A stretch of 64,000 nucleotides of DNA, taken from positions 474,241 to 538,240 of the forward strand of contig NZ_QUNS01000001.1 in assembly GCF_003387615.1 (NCBI RefSeq). The letters run 5' to 3'. This DNA comes from Tenacibaculum gallaicum. Lineage in GTDB: Bacteria > Bacteroidota > Bacteroidia > Flavobacteriales > Flavobacteriaceae. Below the pieces are notes generated by a model. The model had not been told where the DNA came from. It was given only the letters and a program-made list of their open reading frames with translations, and ran no database searches. Within the stretch, counting starts at the first letter, position 1; every line of letters begins with the position of its first letter. Positions 41,211 to 50,000 of the stretch are shown in pieces. The translations under genes and the position numbers were made by a program.

Positions 41211-43616
41211 TTAAAACTTATAACTTATAGTTCCTAAGAAGGCTCTTGGATTTTGAGGAGTAATGGTACTCCATCCTGTATAATATTCTTCGTTTGCTAA
41301 ATTATTTCCTTTTACACTAATTCTAAACTTATCAACTTCATAATAAATTGAGGCATTAAAAATAGTATAGGCAGGCAGGTAAAAATCACCTGCAGCAGGA
41401 TAACCTACCATTGTATTATATTTACTTGCACCATTTAACCCAAAACCTAAACCTACGTTTTTAATAGCTCCTTCTTGAAATTTGTAATCAGCCCAAAAAT
41501 TATAAGAAGTTTCAGGGCCTGCTTCAGCTAAACGTTTATTAACTAAATCAGGTCTAGATTTTGATTTTGTTACTTTAGCATCATTATAGCTAATACCACC
41601 ACGTAAGTTTAATCCGTTAACAGGGTTAGCATTCATTTCTAGTTCAAAACCTTTACTTTTAACAGTAGCGTCTTGTTGTTTATTAGCACCGAACCCCATA
41701 ACTTTATCTTTAACTGTTATGTCATAATAACTTAAAGTAGTTTCCAGTTTATTATTAAATAAATTTGTTTTTATACCAAACTCTAATTGGTTTGCTTGTT
41801 CTAAATCATAAGATTGTAACTTAGAATCTCCGTCAGGGTTGGCGATGTCAACAGGAACTCTTTCTGGATTAACATAAGAAAAACCATTTTGATAATTAGC
41901 AAAAACAGATAGTTGATCTAAAATTGGTTGGTAAACAATTCCGAATTTAGGAGAAAAAGTAGATTTAGTATATTCTTTTTCATCGTCACTTGGGTCGTTT
42001 GCATCACCTTTATAATTAAACCTATCATAACGAACCCCTGCCATTACCGATAGTTCTGGTAAAATGTTTACAACATCAGAAATATAACCACTAAGAACAT
42101 TTTGATTAATATCAGAATCAGCCCTTGCAGAGCTAGCTAAAACAGCATCAATATTTGCTCTTGTAGTTGGTAAATTAGGAAAACCAAAAGCAGGTGGTAC
42201 AGGTATTAATTGACCTTGAGGGTTTACAACATTAATTCCTCTTTGGTTAGTACTATTGTCTAAAATTTGAGAATCTAGATAGTCAACACCAATAACTAAC
42301 CTGTTTCTTAAAGAACCTAATTTAAAATCACCGGTAAAGTTTTGTTGTAATGTAAGTGTATTTGTTTCTGCATCTGATTTTATAGCATACGTTCCAAATA
42401 AATCATTTTGAACATTGTATAAATATGTATAGTATCCTTTAGATTTAGCATTACCGCCAGCTATAATTGTTTGAGAAGACCAGTTATCAGTAATTTTATA
42501 AGCTATTTCCCCTCTATAGTTTTGCGTTGGGTTTTTAATAGAGATATCATTGTTTGTAAATGACTTATTTCTATCGTAGTTTAATTCTTCTAAATTTTTA
42601 TAGGTAAGTGGGGCTGACCTGTTTAAAAATAAGAAAGCCTGATTTGTTTGATCTGTTGAAGAAAGTTCATAGTTAAAGTTTAAAGTTAACCTATTGTTTA
42701 CTTTGTAAGAAACAGATGGGGCTAAAAATAATGCTTTTCTAAACCCAGCATCTTGAAAGCTATCTTGTGTTTGATATCCAGCGTTTAATCGTAATGAGAT
42801 ATTTTCATTATCCTCAAAGTTTGTGTTAAGATCTACTGTTAGTTTTTTAAACCCGAAAGAACCTCCACCAACGGTAATATTTCCTCCTGTTCCTTTGTAT
42901 GGTTTTTTAGTAACAATATTAATTAAACCGCCGTAAGAAGTTACAGTACTACCGTATAAGGTAGCAGAAGGTCCTTTTACAACTTCAATTCTTTCAACAT
43001 TGTCTGGGTTTATAAACCCATTTGTAATTCCAGGAACACCATTCACTAATTGTGGTTGAACAGAAAAACCACGGATAGAGTAAAAACCTGCTCCATCACC
43101 ACCTCTACCAGTAGATGACCATAACTTTTCAACACCTGTTGTGTTTTTTAAAGCCTCTTCAAAACTAGTAACAGACTGTGATACTAATAGTTGATTGGTA
43201 ACTGTACTATACACCTGAGCATTTTCAATATTTTTCAAAGGTAATTTAGCTACATAAGCTGTTTTCTTTCTTGAAAATTTGTTTTTTCTATGAGTATCAA
43301 TAGTAACTTCATTAAGTATTTCATTACCCTCATATAAGGTAATTACTAAGTTTTTTGTACCACTATTAGTACTTATGTTTTTCGTTTTAAAACCAACATA
43401 AGATACTATTAATGTTGTTTTTCCCTTTGTGTTAGATAATGTAAAGTTACCATCAATGTCAGTTTGTACTCCATTTTTTGTCCCTTTAACAATAATAGTA
43501 ACCCCTACCAAAGGTTCATTGTTGTTGTCTAGTACAGTACCACTAATATTTCCCTCTTGTGCTACCGTGTTTACCACTACTAAAAATAATAGAATGGTAG
43601 TTAATAAGCCCTTCAT
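41211..43616 (-). CDS. TonB-dependent siderophore receptor with carboxypeptidase-like N-terminal domain
   Basis: The 801-aa outer-membrane receptor has a signal peptide (about 1-19), a carboxypeptidase-regulatory-like beta-sandwich (GNISGTVLDNNNEPLVGVTI, about 23-108), a plug domain (FYSIRGFSVQPQLVNGVPG and VERIEVVKGPSATLYGS) and a C-terminal barrel ending in LGTISYKF. Plug sequence and context point to a ferric hydroxamate ligand, plausibly the siderophore made by the facing operon. Its promoter has consensus boxes abutted by a Fur-like palindrome. Confidence 0.92.
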   Translation of the reverse strand: MKGLLTTILLFLVVVNTVAQEGNISGTVLDNNNEPLVGVTIIVKGTKNGVQTDIDGNFTLSNTKGKTTLIVSYVGFKTKNISTNSGTKNLVITLYEGNEILNEVTIDTHRKNKFSRKKTAYVAKLPLKNIENAQVYSTVTNQLLVSQSVTSFEEALKNTTGVEKLWSSTGRGGDGAGFYSIRGFSVQPQLVNGVPGITNGFINPDNVERIEVVKGPSATLYGSTVTSYGGLINIVTKKPYKGTGGNITVGGGSFGFKKLTVDLNTNFEDNENISLRLNAGYQTQDSFQDAGFRKALFLAPSVSYKVNNRLTLNFNYELSSTDQTNQAFLFLNRSAPLTYKNLEELNYDRNKSFTNNDISIKNPTQNYRGEIAYKITDNWSSQTIIAGGNAKSKGYYTYLYNVQNDLFGTYAIKSDAETNTLTLQQNFTGDFKLGSLRNRLVIGVDYLDSQILDNSTNQRGINVVNPQGQLIPVPPAFGFPNLPTTRANIDAVLASSARADSDINQNVLSGYISDVVNILPELSVMAGVRYDRFNYKGDANDPSDDEKEYTKSTFSPKFGIVYQPILDQLSVFANYQNGFSYVNPERVPVDIANPDGDSKLQSYDLEQANQLEFGIKTNLFNNKLETTLSYYDITVKDKVMGFGANKQQDATVKSKGFELEMNANPVNGLNLRGGISYNDAKVTKSKSRPDLVNKRLAEAGPETSYNFWADYKFQEGAIKNVGLGFGLNGASKYNTMVGYPAAGDFYLPAYTIFNASIYYEVDKFRISVKGNNLANEEYYTGWSTITPQNPRAFLGTISYKF

Positions 43617-43624
43617 TTTTTTTC

Positions 43625-43641
43625 TTATTTAGATTTAATAA
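43625..43641 (-). repeat. Leader element shared by the siderophore transcripts (receptor 1)
   Basis: TTATTTAGATTTAATAA is identical to the element at 46865-46881 and 15/17 identical (as its complement) to 24030-24046. In all three cases it lies between the -7 box and the start codon. Confidence 0.55.
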
Positions 43642-43652
43642 ATATAATTAGG

Positions 43653-43683
43653 CAAATGTATTTTAAGAAAAATTAACACCAAA
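43653..43683 (-). promoter_or_regulatory. Promoter of TonB receptor 1
   Basis: Minus strand: TTTG (43680-43683), 19-nt spacer, TACATTTG (43653-43660) followed by C; a full Bacteroidota consensus promoter 36 nt from the start codon. Confidence 0.75.
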
Positions 43684-43710
43684 ATTTATTTAGAATTATT
43701 TTAAATAAAT
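43684..43710. promoter_or_regulatory. Fur-like palindrome abutting the -33 box (receptor 1)
   Basis: A 27-bp near-palindrome with outer arms ATTTATTTA / TAAATAAAT and inner core TTTAGAATTATTTTAAA. It touches the -33 TTTG exactly as the second receptor's box does, and it shares the TAGAAT half-site with the feoAB box. Confidence 0.65.
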
Positions 43711-43717
43711 TTTAACA

Positions 43718-44446
43718 CTAGTTTTTTATACAATAAGTCGCACAATGCCAAATAATGTTATAGTTAACATTGTTGTACGTACCAGGTGTCTTTTCTTCAT
43801 GTGTAGCTTCTACGGTATAAGTAGTCTTTTTAGGTAGTTTAAATGTTACTAATCCTTTTTCATTGGTTTTTTCTTTTACCGACCATTTTCCTTGAGTGAA
43901 TAAAGTAATTTCTCCTTTTTTAAGGGCAGTGCCTTTGTACAATACTTTTAAGATAACTTCATCAGCATTTGTATGTTGTTTTGGAGTAATATCAATAATC
44001 TCAATTCCTTCTGGATTCGTACTTTTTAATTCTGTTATTGATGTACCTACGACAACTCTAGCTTTAGCATGATATTCGGGTTTAAAGGTTGTGTAATCGT
44101 ATTTTGTAAAATCAAACACTTTTATATTTTTATTGTCAAGTGCAATGGTATATGTTCCTTTTTGTTTAGGAACAAAAGAGGTACTATAATAATCGTCTTT
44201 AGCTATTGTTTGTAAAGTTGTTTTAGTTCCATCAGGAGCGATTAACCAAATAGTAAAGTTTTTTACATTGTTATAGTTTTCTCCGCCTACTTTTTCAATT
44301 ACACCTTCCGAAAACTCTCCAAAACGAATTTTAATTTTGTGTTCATTGTTTAATTTTCCTGTAGAACTAGTTTCAATCCAAATGTAATGGGCAAAAGAAT
44401 TACTAAATACAGCTAAGAATAATATGGTAAAAATTGATTTTTTCAT
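43718..44446 (-). CDS. DUF4198 family periplasmic protein
   Basis: The 242-aa protein has a signal peptide ending SFAHYIWIE; the His right after cleavage is typical of DUF4198/NikM-like proteins, whose N-terminal His can bind metal. Two Ig-like beta domains follow (FVPKQKGTYTIALDNK and VLYKGTALKKGEITLFTQGKW by parts). These proteins are encoded next to TonB receptors or metal transporters. It lies 50 nt downstream of receptor 2 beyond a terminator hairpin and 101 nt upstream of receptor 1. It may help pass iron or sense it. Confidence 0.8.
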   Translation of the reverse strand: MKKSIFTILFLAVFSNSFAHYIWIETSSTGKLNNEHKIKIRFGEFSEGVIEKVGGENYNNVKNFTIWLIAPDGTKTTLQTIAKDDYYSTSFVPKQKGTYTIALDNKNIKVFDFTKYDYTTFKPEYHAKARVVVGTSITELKSTNPEGIEIIDITPKQHTNADEVILKVLYKGTALKKGEITLFTQGKWSVKEKTNEKGLVTFKLPKKTTYTVEATHEEKTPGTYNNVNYNIIWHCATYCIKN

Positions 44447-44461
44447 TTTTTAATAATTTAT

Positions 44462-44490
44462 AAAAACCACCTAAATTTTAGGTGGTTTTT
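44462..44490 (-). terminator. Terminator after TonB receptor 2
   Basis: 12-bp arms AAAAACCACCTA / TAGGTGGTTTTT with a 5-nt loop between receptor 2 and the DUF4198 gene. Confidence 0.75.
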
Positions 44491-44496
44491 GGGTTG

Positions 44497-46854
44497 TTAG
44501 AATAAGTTATAGGTAAGAGAAACTCTACCGTTAATCCCTGGTTCAGATTGCCAATAAAGAAATTTATCGTTTTTGGTACCAGAATATAAATGTTTATTTA
44601 AAATATTATTAATATTTAAAGCAACACGGAATTTGTTGTTTTTCCAGTGCACACCACCATCCATTCTAAAATAGTCAGGAAGTTCTGCCTTATTATTGGC
44701 TCCTATTGTCCAAGAAGTTCTATCTACTAAGTATTGATATCCTAAAGAAATTCCAAAGCCTTTTAAGGTAGAATTTTGATTAAAATTATAGTTTAACCAA
44801 CCATTGGTAATATGTTTAGCGTGTCCTGCAATTCGCGTTCCTACTACGTTTGATATGTTTGATTTTGCGATTTCCACATCTGTGTTAGCATAATTTAATA
44901 ATAAGTCTAATTCACTTGTAATGTGCGCTTGCATATCAAACTCAAAACCTTTTGATTCTACTTCTCCAAGTAAAATGCTAAACTGACGAGTAGGGTCGGT
45001 AGGATCGCTAGTAGTAATGTTGTTTTTATTGATAATATATGCACTTAAAGAAGCGTTTATTTTGCCGTTTAACCAATTGGTTTTTAAACCAGCTTCGTAA
45101 ATAGTTCCTTCAATAGGGTCAAACCTCTTCCCTGTATTATCAATAGCATCATTTGCTAAAAATGATTGATCATATAAACCGTACGCAGTAATTTGTGGAG
45201 TTATATCAGCACTCAAACCAATTCTTGGAGTAAATTTTTTAGTTGTAATATCTCCTTTAGGGGTTAATTGAGTGTACCTACCCGCTAATGTCAAACGTAT
45301 TTTATTCTCTAAAAATCCTATTTCGTCTTGAGCGTATATAGAGTTTATTTTTGTTCCGTAAGAGTAAGAAGGGGTGCGGTCTTTTAAAGGAGTACTTCTA
45401 TCGAATACAGGAAAAACACGATCCCCGTAAGTTGGATTGTATATATTAAAAGGATTTGTAGGAGTGTCTACTGCACCACCTTGATAAAAATCAGCAAAAT
45501 ACTCTTTATCCGTATAATCAAACCCTCCCATAACTTTATGGGTTACTGCTCCGGTATTAAATTTACCATTAGCATATAGTTGAAAATATTCACTTTCAGA
45601 AATAGCATCCCAAACACTTATAGTTCTAACAACATCACCATTATCTTGTACACCACTTTTCGTATCTATCCATGCAGAAGCGCCTTGTTGAGTATACAAC
45701 ATAGTAACATATTTTGCTTCTACTGACCAATTATTATTAAAGCGATGTGTTAGTTGGTTTAATAAACTAACTTCCTTAATATCAGTGTCAGGAAAATTAC
45801 TGTCAACCATAGAAAAGTTTTTAGGAAGGCTCCCAAACCCTTTATCTAAAGGAGCAAAAATATAAGCAGATCCCAAAAGAGTGTTTAGTTTTTGAAAAGA
45901 AAACTCAGTTAAGAAGTCTGTTTTATCACTTATTTTATATGATAATGAAGGAGCAACACCAATACGTTCACTATCCTCAAATTTTCTATGACTTCCTGTG
46001 TTTTGATATAAAACATTTAAACGAGCTAGTAAACGCTTATCACTTGTTAAAGATCCACCAAAATCTGCCGCAGCTCGATATGTATCAAAACTGCCTGCCA
46101 TTAAGTTTATAGACCCTATTTTTTCTTCAGTAGGTTTTTTTGTAACTACATTATAAAAACCACCAGGTTCACCAGCAGCCATCATAAAGCCTGAAGGTCC
46201 CTTGACAAATTCTATACGATCTATCATAAACGTATCTTCAGACAAAGGTCCCCAAGAGTCTTGAATATTTACACCATTCCTAAAAGCAGGTAATCTAAAC
46301 CCACGCATGTTAACACGTGCGAAATTTCCCCAATGCTCTATGTTACTAACCCCACTTACATTCCTAAAAGCTCCCTCTAGCATATTTGTTACAAGTTGAT
46401 CTTGTAAAACCTCTGAGCCAACTACCTGAATGTTTTGAGGTAGTTGTTTAATAGGTGTTTGTAAGCGTAAAGAATTAGACACCTTCTTCTTAGCGTATCT
46501 GTTTTTTACTCCATTAATGGTGATTTCGTCTAACTCATCGATAGCCTCTTTAAGAAGAATCCTGCCAAGATTTTTAGATTCGTTATTTTTAAGTCTTACT
46601 GTAATTGATTTTCTCTCAAAACCAACCATTGATAAATTAATTACATGTTTACCTTTTTTTAAATTTTTAAACTCAAACTCCCCTTTTTCATTACTAATAA
46701 TTCCATGACTTGTAGAGCTTAAAATTATATTTACAGAAGAGAGTAAATCATTGTTTTCTGATACAATAACACCCTTAATAGAGTTGTTTTGAGCGACTAT
46801 TGATGTTGTAATAAATAAAAACAATACCAACGATATGGGTATGATTTTTTTCAT
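44497..46854 (-). CDS. TonB-dependent siderophore receptor (second)
   Basis: The 785-aa outer-membrane receptor has a signal peptide, a carboxypeptidase-like domain (NSIKGVIVSENNDLLSSVNI), a plug with VNMRGFRLPAFRNGVNIQDS and IEFVKGPSGFMMAAGEPGG, and a barrel ending SLTYNLF. KGPSGFM..GEPGG is typical of ferric-siderophore receptors of the FpvA/FoxA/FhuE type. It is clearly different from receptor 1, so the two may take up different siderophores or two forms of one. It is transcribed away from hmgA under a Fur-like box. Confidence 0.92.
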   Translation of the reverse strand: MKKIIPISLVLFLFITTSIVAQNNSIKGVIVSENNDLLSSVNIILSSTSHGIISNEKGEFEFKNLKKGKHVINLSMVGFERKSITVRLKNNESKNLGRILLKEAIDELDEITINGVKNRYAKKKVSNSLRLQTPIKQLPQNIQVVGSEVLQDQLVTNMLEGAFRNVSGVSNIEHWGNFARVNMRGFRLPAFRNGVNIQDSWGPLSEDTFMIDRIEFVKGPSGFMMAAGEPGGFYNVVTKKPTEEKIGSINLMAGSFDTYRAAADFGGSLTSDKRLLARLNVLYQNTGSHRKFEDSERIGVAPSLSYKISDKTDFLTEFSFQKLNTLLGSAYIFAPLDKGFGSLPKNFSMVDSNFPDTDIKEVSLLNQLTHRFNNNWSVEAKYVTMLYTQQGASAWIDTKSGVQDNGDVVRTISVWDAISESEYFQLYANGKFNTGAVTHKVMGGFDYTDKEYFADFYQGGAVDTPTNPFNIYNPTYGDRVFPVFDRSTPLKDRTPSYSYGTKINSIYAQDEIGFLENKIRLTLAGRYTQLTPKGDITTKKFTPRIGLSADITPQITAYGLYDQSFLANDAIDNTGKRFDPIEGTIYEAGLKTNWLNGKINASLSAYIINKNNITTSDPTDPTRQFSILLGEVESKGFEFDMQAHITSELDLLLNYANTDVEIAKSNISNVVGTRIAGHAKHITNGWLNYNFNQNSTLKGFGISLGYQYLVDRTSWTIGANNKAELPDYFRMDGGVHWKNNKFRVALNINNILNKHLYSGTKNDKFLYWQSEPGINGRVSLTYNLF

Positions 46855-46864
46855 CTCTTTTAAC

Positions 46865-46881
46865 TTATTTAGATTTAATAA
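46865..46881 (-). repeat. Leader element shared by the siderophore transcripts (receptor 2)
   Basis: TTATTTAGATTTAATAA, identical over 17 nt to 43625-43641, placed between the -7 box and the start codon. Confidence 0.55.
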
Positions 46882-46898
46882 AAATTGTTTTTACGGCG

Positions 46899-46929
46899 CA
46901 AATGTATTCTAGGAAGGTTGAGTATCAAA
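46899..46929 (-). promoter_or_regulatory. Promoter of TonB receptor 2
   Basis: Minus strand: TTTG (46926-46929), 19-nt spacer, TACATTTG (46899-46906) followed by C; the same box sequences and spacing as receptor 1. Confidence 0.75.
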
Positions 46930-46930
46930 A

Positions 46931-46955
46931 TTTATTTAGATTAATTTTAAATAAA
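46931..46955. promoter_or_regulatory. Fur-like palindrome next to the -33 box (receptor 2)
   Basis: A 25-bp near-palindrome, outer arms TTTATTTA / TAAATAAA, inner core TTTAGATTAATTTTAAA, one base upstream of the -33 TTTG. It lies between divergent receptor 2 and the hmgA unit. Confidence 0.65.
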
Positions 46956-47007
46956 AAAATCTAAAATTTTGAAATTTAATGAGATATCAACATCTTTTTA
47001 ATTTTGG

Positions 47008-47015
47008 TATATTTG
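47008..47015 (+). promoter_or_regulatory. -7 box of the hmgA transcription unit
   Basis: TATATTTG matches the -7 consensus; no clear -33 box. It implies a 5' leader of about 200 nt before hmgA (47223). Confidence 0.5.
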
Positions 47016-47041
47016 TAAAACACAACTAAAAACCTATTAAA

Positions 47042-47101
47042 ATGCATTGGAAAGATCTTTTAGCGCATTTAAAATTCATGATAAAACGGAATCCGGAGTA
47101 G
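47042..47101 (+). other. Short leader ORF (19 codons) upstream of hmgA
   Basis: An ATG 27 nt after the -7 box opens a 19-codon frame (MHWKDLLAHLKFMIKRNPE) ending in TAG. It is either a leader peptide or the start of a decayed gene. It contains one Trp and no Tyr or Phe run, so classical attenuation by tyrosine is not apparent. The remaining 120 nt to hmgA contain a small GTTAATT/AATTAAC hairpin and no other ORF. Confidence 0.3.
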
Positions 47102-47222
47102 CTATTATTGATTAATTTTTAAATCTAGTCACTGCTTACATAAAAAGCAGGGTGAATTGACTAAAGAAAAAAAGAGTTAATTGTAAAATTAACAGATTGT
47201 TGAATCATCAAATTAATTAAAT

Positions 47223-48383
47223 ATGCCTTTTTATCATAAATTAGGAAAAATTCCACACAAGCGACATATTCAGTTTCGTAAAGAAGACGGAAGTTTATAT
47301 TACGAACAATTATTTGGTACAATTGGTTTTGACGGAATGTCAACTAATAGTTATCATGAATATAGACCAACGATGGTTAAAGAAATTCGGAAGCAATACT
47401 CTATTGCTCCGAAAGTGGCGAAAGAAAATAATATTCAATCATATCGCTTTAGAGGATTTCAAGTTCCACCAGAAAACGATTACTTACAAAGTAGAAAAGT
47501 AGTACTTACCAACTCTGACTGTAATATCATCTTATCGGCTCCAAAAGAGTCTACCAAAAACTATTTTTATAAAAATACGGATGCAGATGAGGTAATTTTT
47601 ATTCATAAAGGAACAGGAAAATTACGTACAATGCTTGGGAACTTAGATTTCAAGTATGGAGACTACTTAGTAATCCCTCGCGGAGTTATTTATAAATTGG
47701 ATTTTGATATAGAAGATAACAGATTGTTTATTGTAGAATCGTATCGTCCAGTGTACACTCCAAAGAGGTACCGTAACTGGTTTGGTCAATTATTAGAGCA
47801 TTCACCATTTTGTGAGCGTGATATTCGAAGACCAGAAGAGCTAGAAACACATAATGAAAAAGGAGATTTCATTATCAATGTAAAAAAGCAAAACGAAATT
47901 ATTGAAATGGTATATGCAACACATCCTTTTGATGTTGTTGGGTATGATGGATATAACTATCCTTATGCTTTTTCAATTCATGATTTTGAACCAATAACAG
48001 GGCGTATTCACCAACCACCACCAGTACACCAAACATTTGAAACAGATGCTTTTGTAATTTGTAGTTTTGTTCCGAGGTTATATGATTATCATCCAGAGTC
48101 AATTCCTGCACCATACAATCATAGTAATATTGATTCTGACGAAGTATTGTACTACGTAGATGGTGACTTTATGAGTAGAAACGACATAGATGCAGGTCAT
48201 ATTTCATTACATCCAGCAGGAATTCCACATGGACCACACCCAGGGGCTGTAGAAAGAAGTATTGGAGAAACAGTAACCGAAGAATTAGCGGTGATGGTAG
48301 ACACTTTTAAACCTTTAAAAGTAACCGAAGAGGCTATGAAAATAGCAGATGAAGATTATTACAAATCTTGGCTAGAGGAATAG
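47223..48383 (+). CDS. hmgA: Homogentisate 1,2-dioxygenase
   Basis: The 386-aa enzyme opens the ring of homogentisate to maleylacetoacetate in tyrosine degradation. PFYHKLGKIPHKRHIQFRKEDG is a typical start (in part: HKLGKIPHKRHIQF), and the cupin iron site is visible in FIHKGTGKLRTMLGNLDFKYGDY and HPAGIPHGPHPGAVERSIG (in part: HPAGIPHGPHPGAVE). The length suits the short bacterial type. It precedes hppD, the enzyme of the previous step, with a four-helix-bundle gene between them. Confidence 0.94.
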   Translation: MPFYHKLGKIPHKRHIQFRKEDGSLYYEQLFGTIGFDGMSTNSYHEYRPTMVKEIRKQYSIAPKVAKENNIQSYRFRGFQVPPENDYLQSRKVVLTNSDCNIILSAPKESTKNYFYKNTDADEVIFIHKGTGKLRTMLGNLDFKYGDYLVIPRGVIYKLDFDIEDNRLFIVESYRPVYTPKRYRNWFGQLLEHSPFCERDIRRPEELETHNEKGDFIINVKKQNEIIEMVYATHPFDVVGYDGYNYPYAFSIHDFEPITGRIHQPPPVHQTFETDAFVICSFVPRLYDYHPESIPAPYNHSNIDSDEVLYYVDGDFMSRNDIDAGHISLHPAGIPHGPHPGAVERSIGETVTEELAVMVDTFKPLKVTEEAMKIADEDYYKSWLEE

Positions 48384-48385
48384 AA

Positions 48386-48805
48386 TAGAGAAAAAAGAGT
48401 AAAGAGAAGAGACAATTCCTAACTATGAAAAGACATAACTATAAAAACCTTAAAATTTGGAATATTGGGATAAATATAGTTGAAGGTGTTTTTAAGCTTA
48501 CGGACAAGTTTCCTAAGGAAGAAAAGTTTGGGTTAGTTTCCCAAATAAATAGATGTTCAGTTTCGATACCTAGTAATATTGCAGAAGGTTCATCAAGAAC
48601 AGATAAGTCCTTTTCTCATTTTATTGATATAGCTTTAGGTTCTTCATTTGAATTAGAAACACAACTGATTATAGCCTATAAAAGGAATTATATAACACAA
48701 CAAGAATTAACATTGATTGAAGAAAAGATAACAGAGTTTCAAAAAATAACGATGGGTTTTCAAAATAAACTCTAAAAGTCTAGATTCTCGTTTCTCTTTT
48801 CTCGT
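48386..48805. mobile_element. Possible IVS-like insertion: four-helix-bundle gene between purine and pyrimidine arms
   Basis: A purine-only style tract (48386-48413, GAGAAAAAAGAG... pattern) lies before the four-helix-bundle gene, and a matching pyrimidine tract (48785-48805, TTCTCGTTTCTCTTTTCTC) after it, so the RNA could fold into a stem with small bulges around the gene. This resembles the layout of intervening sequences in 23S rRNA genes. The transposition mechanism and target site are not visible. Confidence 0.35.
48425..48775 (+). CDS. Four-helix-bundle protein (23S rRNA intervening-sequence type)
   Basis: This 116-aa protein of the S23/IVP family starts with NYKNLKIWNIGINIVEGVFKLT (in part: KNLKIWNIGINIVEG) and has the diagnostic CSVSIPSNIAEGSSR motif, then helices to the end. 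Homologues are encoded in intervening sequences of 23S rRNA in some bacteria and as lone genes scattered through Bacteroidota genomes; the function is unclear. Here it interrupts the hmgA-hppD operon, flanked by complementary purine/pyrimidine tracts, which suggests acquisition as an element. Confidence 0.9.
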   Translation: MKRHNYKNLKIWNIGINIVEGVFKLTDKFPKEEKFGLVSQINRCSVSIPSNIAEGSSRTDKSFSHFIDIALGSSFELETQLIIAYKRNYITQQELTLIEEKITEFQKITMGFQNKL

Positions 48806-48823
48806 ATCTAAAAACGAATAAAC

Positions 48824-49984
48824 ATGTCAAAAGAAATAAAATCAGTAAACTACGGTTTAGAAAAAATATTTGAAGGAGCGCAAGACTTCTTACCACTTTT
48901 AGGAACAGATTATGTAGAGTTTTATGTAGGTAATGCAAAACAAGCTGCTCACTTTTATAAAACAGCATTCGGATTTCAATCATATGCATATAAAGGTTTA
49001 GAAACTGGATCAACAGAAGAGGTGAGTTATGTGTTAAAGCAAGATAAAATTAAATTAGTTTTAACAACACCATTAAACAGTAAATCTCCAATTAACGACC
49101 ATATTGTAAAACATGGTGATGGAGTTAAAGTAGTAGCACTTTGGGTTGAGGATGCAAGAAAAGCGTATGAAGAAACAATTTCTCGCGGAGCAAAATCATA
49201 TATGGAGCCAACTGTTGAAACAGACGAGCATGGAGAAGTTGTAAGAGCAGGAATTTATACTTACGGAGAAACTGTGCATATGTTTGTTGAGCGTAAAAAT
49301 TACAACGGAACATTCTTACCAGGTTTTCAAGAGTGGAAATCAGATTATAACCCACCTGTAGCAGGATTAAAATATATCGATCATATGGTTGGTAATGTTG
49401 GTTGGAATCAAATGGATGTTTGGGTAAAATGGTATGAAGATGTAATGGGATTTGAAAACTTCTTATCGTTTGACGATAAACAAATTCATACTGAATATTC
49501 AGCTTTGATGAGTAAAGTAATGTCTAACGGTAATGGAAGAATTAAATTCCCAATTAACGAGCCAGCAAAAGGAAAGAAACGCTCTCAAATTGAAGAATAT
49601 TTAGATTTCTATGAAGGTGCAGGAGTGCAACACATTGCTGTGGCTACCGACGATATTATAAAAACAGTAAGCCAATTAAGATCTCAAGGAGTAGAGTTTT
49701 TATCAACTCCACCAGAAGCATATTATAAAGCAGTTCCTGGAAGGTTAGAAGAATTTAGTCATGAATTGAGAGAAGATATTGAAAAGCTAAAATCTTTAGG
49801 AATTATGATTGATGCTGATGAAGAGGGATATTTATTACAAATCTTCACAAAACCAGTAGAAGATCGTCCAACTTTATTTTTCGAAATTATTCAAAGAATG
49901 GGGGCACGCGGATTTGGAGCAGGAAACTTTAAAGCATTGTTTGAATCAATTGAAAGAGAACAACAATTAAGAGGAACTTTATAG
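48824..49984 (+). CDS. hppD: 4-hydroxyphenylpyruvate dioxygenase
   Basis: The 386-aa two-domain VOC-fold enzyme converts 4-hydroxyphenylpyruvate to homogentisate. Iron ligands are seen in KYIDHMVGNV (His), GVQHIAVATDDI (His) and LFFEIIQRMGARGFGAGNF (Glu; in part FFEIIQRMGARGFG). It supplies the substrate for hmgA upstream. The gene starts soon after a pyrimidine tract and is followed by a 96-nt gap with a long purine/pyrimidine hairpin. Confidence 0.96.
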   Translation: MSKEIKSVNYGLEKIFEGAQDFLPLLGTDYVEFYVGNAKQAAHFYKTAFGFQSYAYKGLETGSTEEVSYVLKQDKIKLVLTTPLNSKSPINDHIVKHGDGVKVVALWVEDARKAYEETISRGAKSYMEPTVETDEHGEVVRAGIYTYGETVHMFVERKNYNGTFLPGFQEWKSDYNPPVAGLKYIDHMVGNVGWNQMDVWVKWYEDVMGFENFLSFDDKQIHTEYSALMSKVMSNGNGRIKFPINEPAKGKKRSQIEEYLDFYEGAGVQHIAVATDDIIKTVSQLRSQGVEFLSTPPEAYYKAVPGRLEEFSHELREDIEKLKSLGIMIDADEEGYLLQIFTKPVEDRPTLFFEIIQRMGARGFGAGNFKALFESIEREQQLRGTL

Positions 49985-50000
49985 ACTAAGATAGATAATA

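Noticed and set aside
41211..46854. Two receptors as a recent duplication
   Set aside because: Their plug and barrel sequences differ clearly; only the promoter regions are alike.
47042..47222. Riboswitch upstream of hmgA
   Set aside because: No known riboswitch core was recognisable; only a weak hairpin and a short ORF are present.
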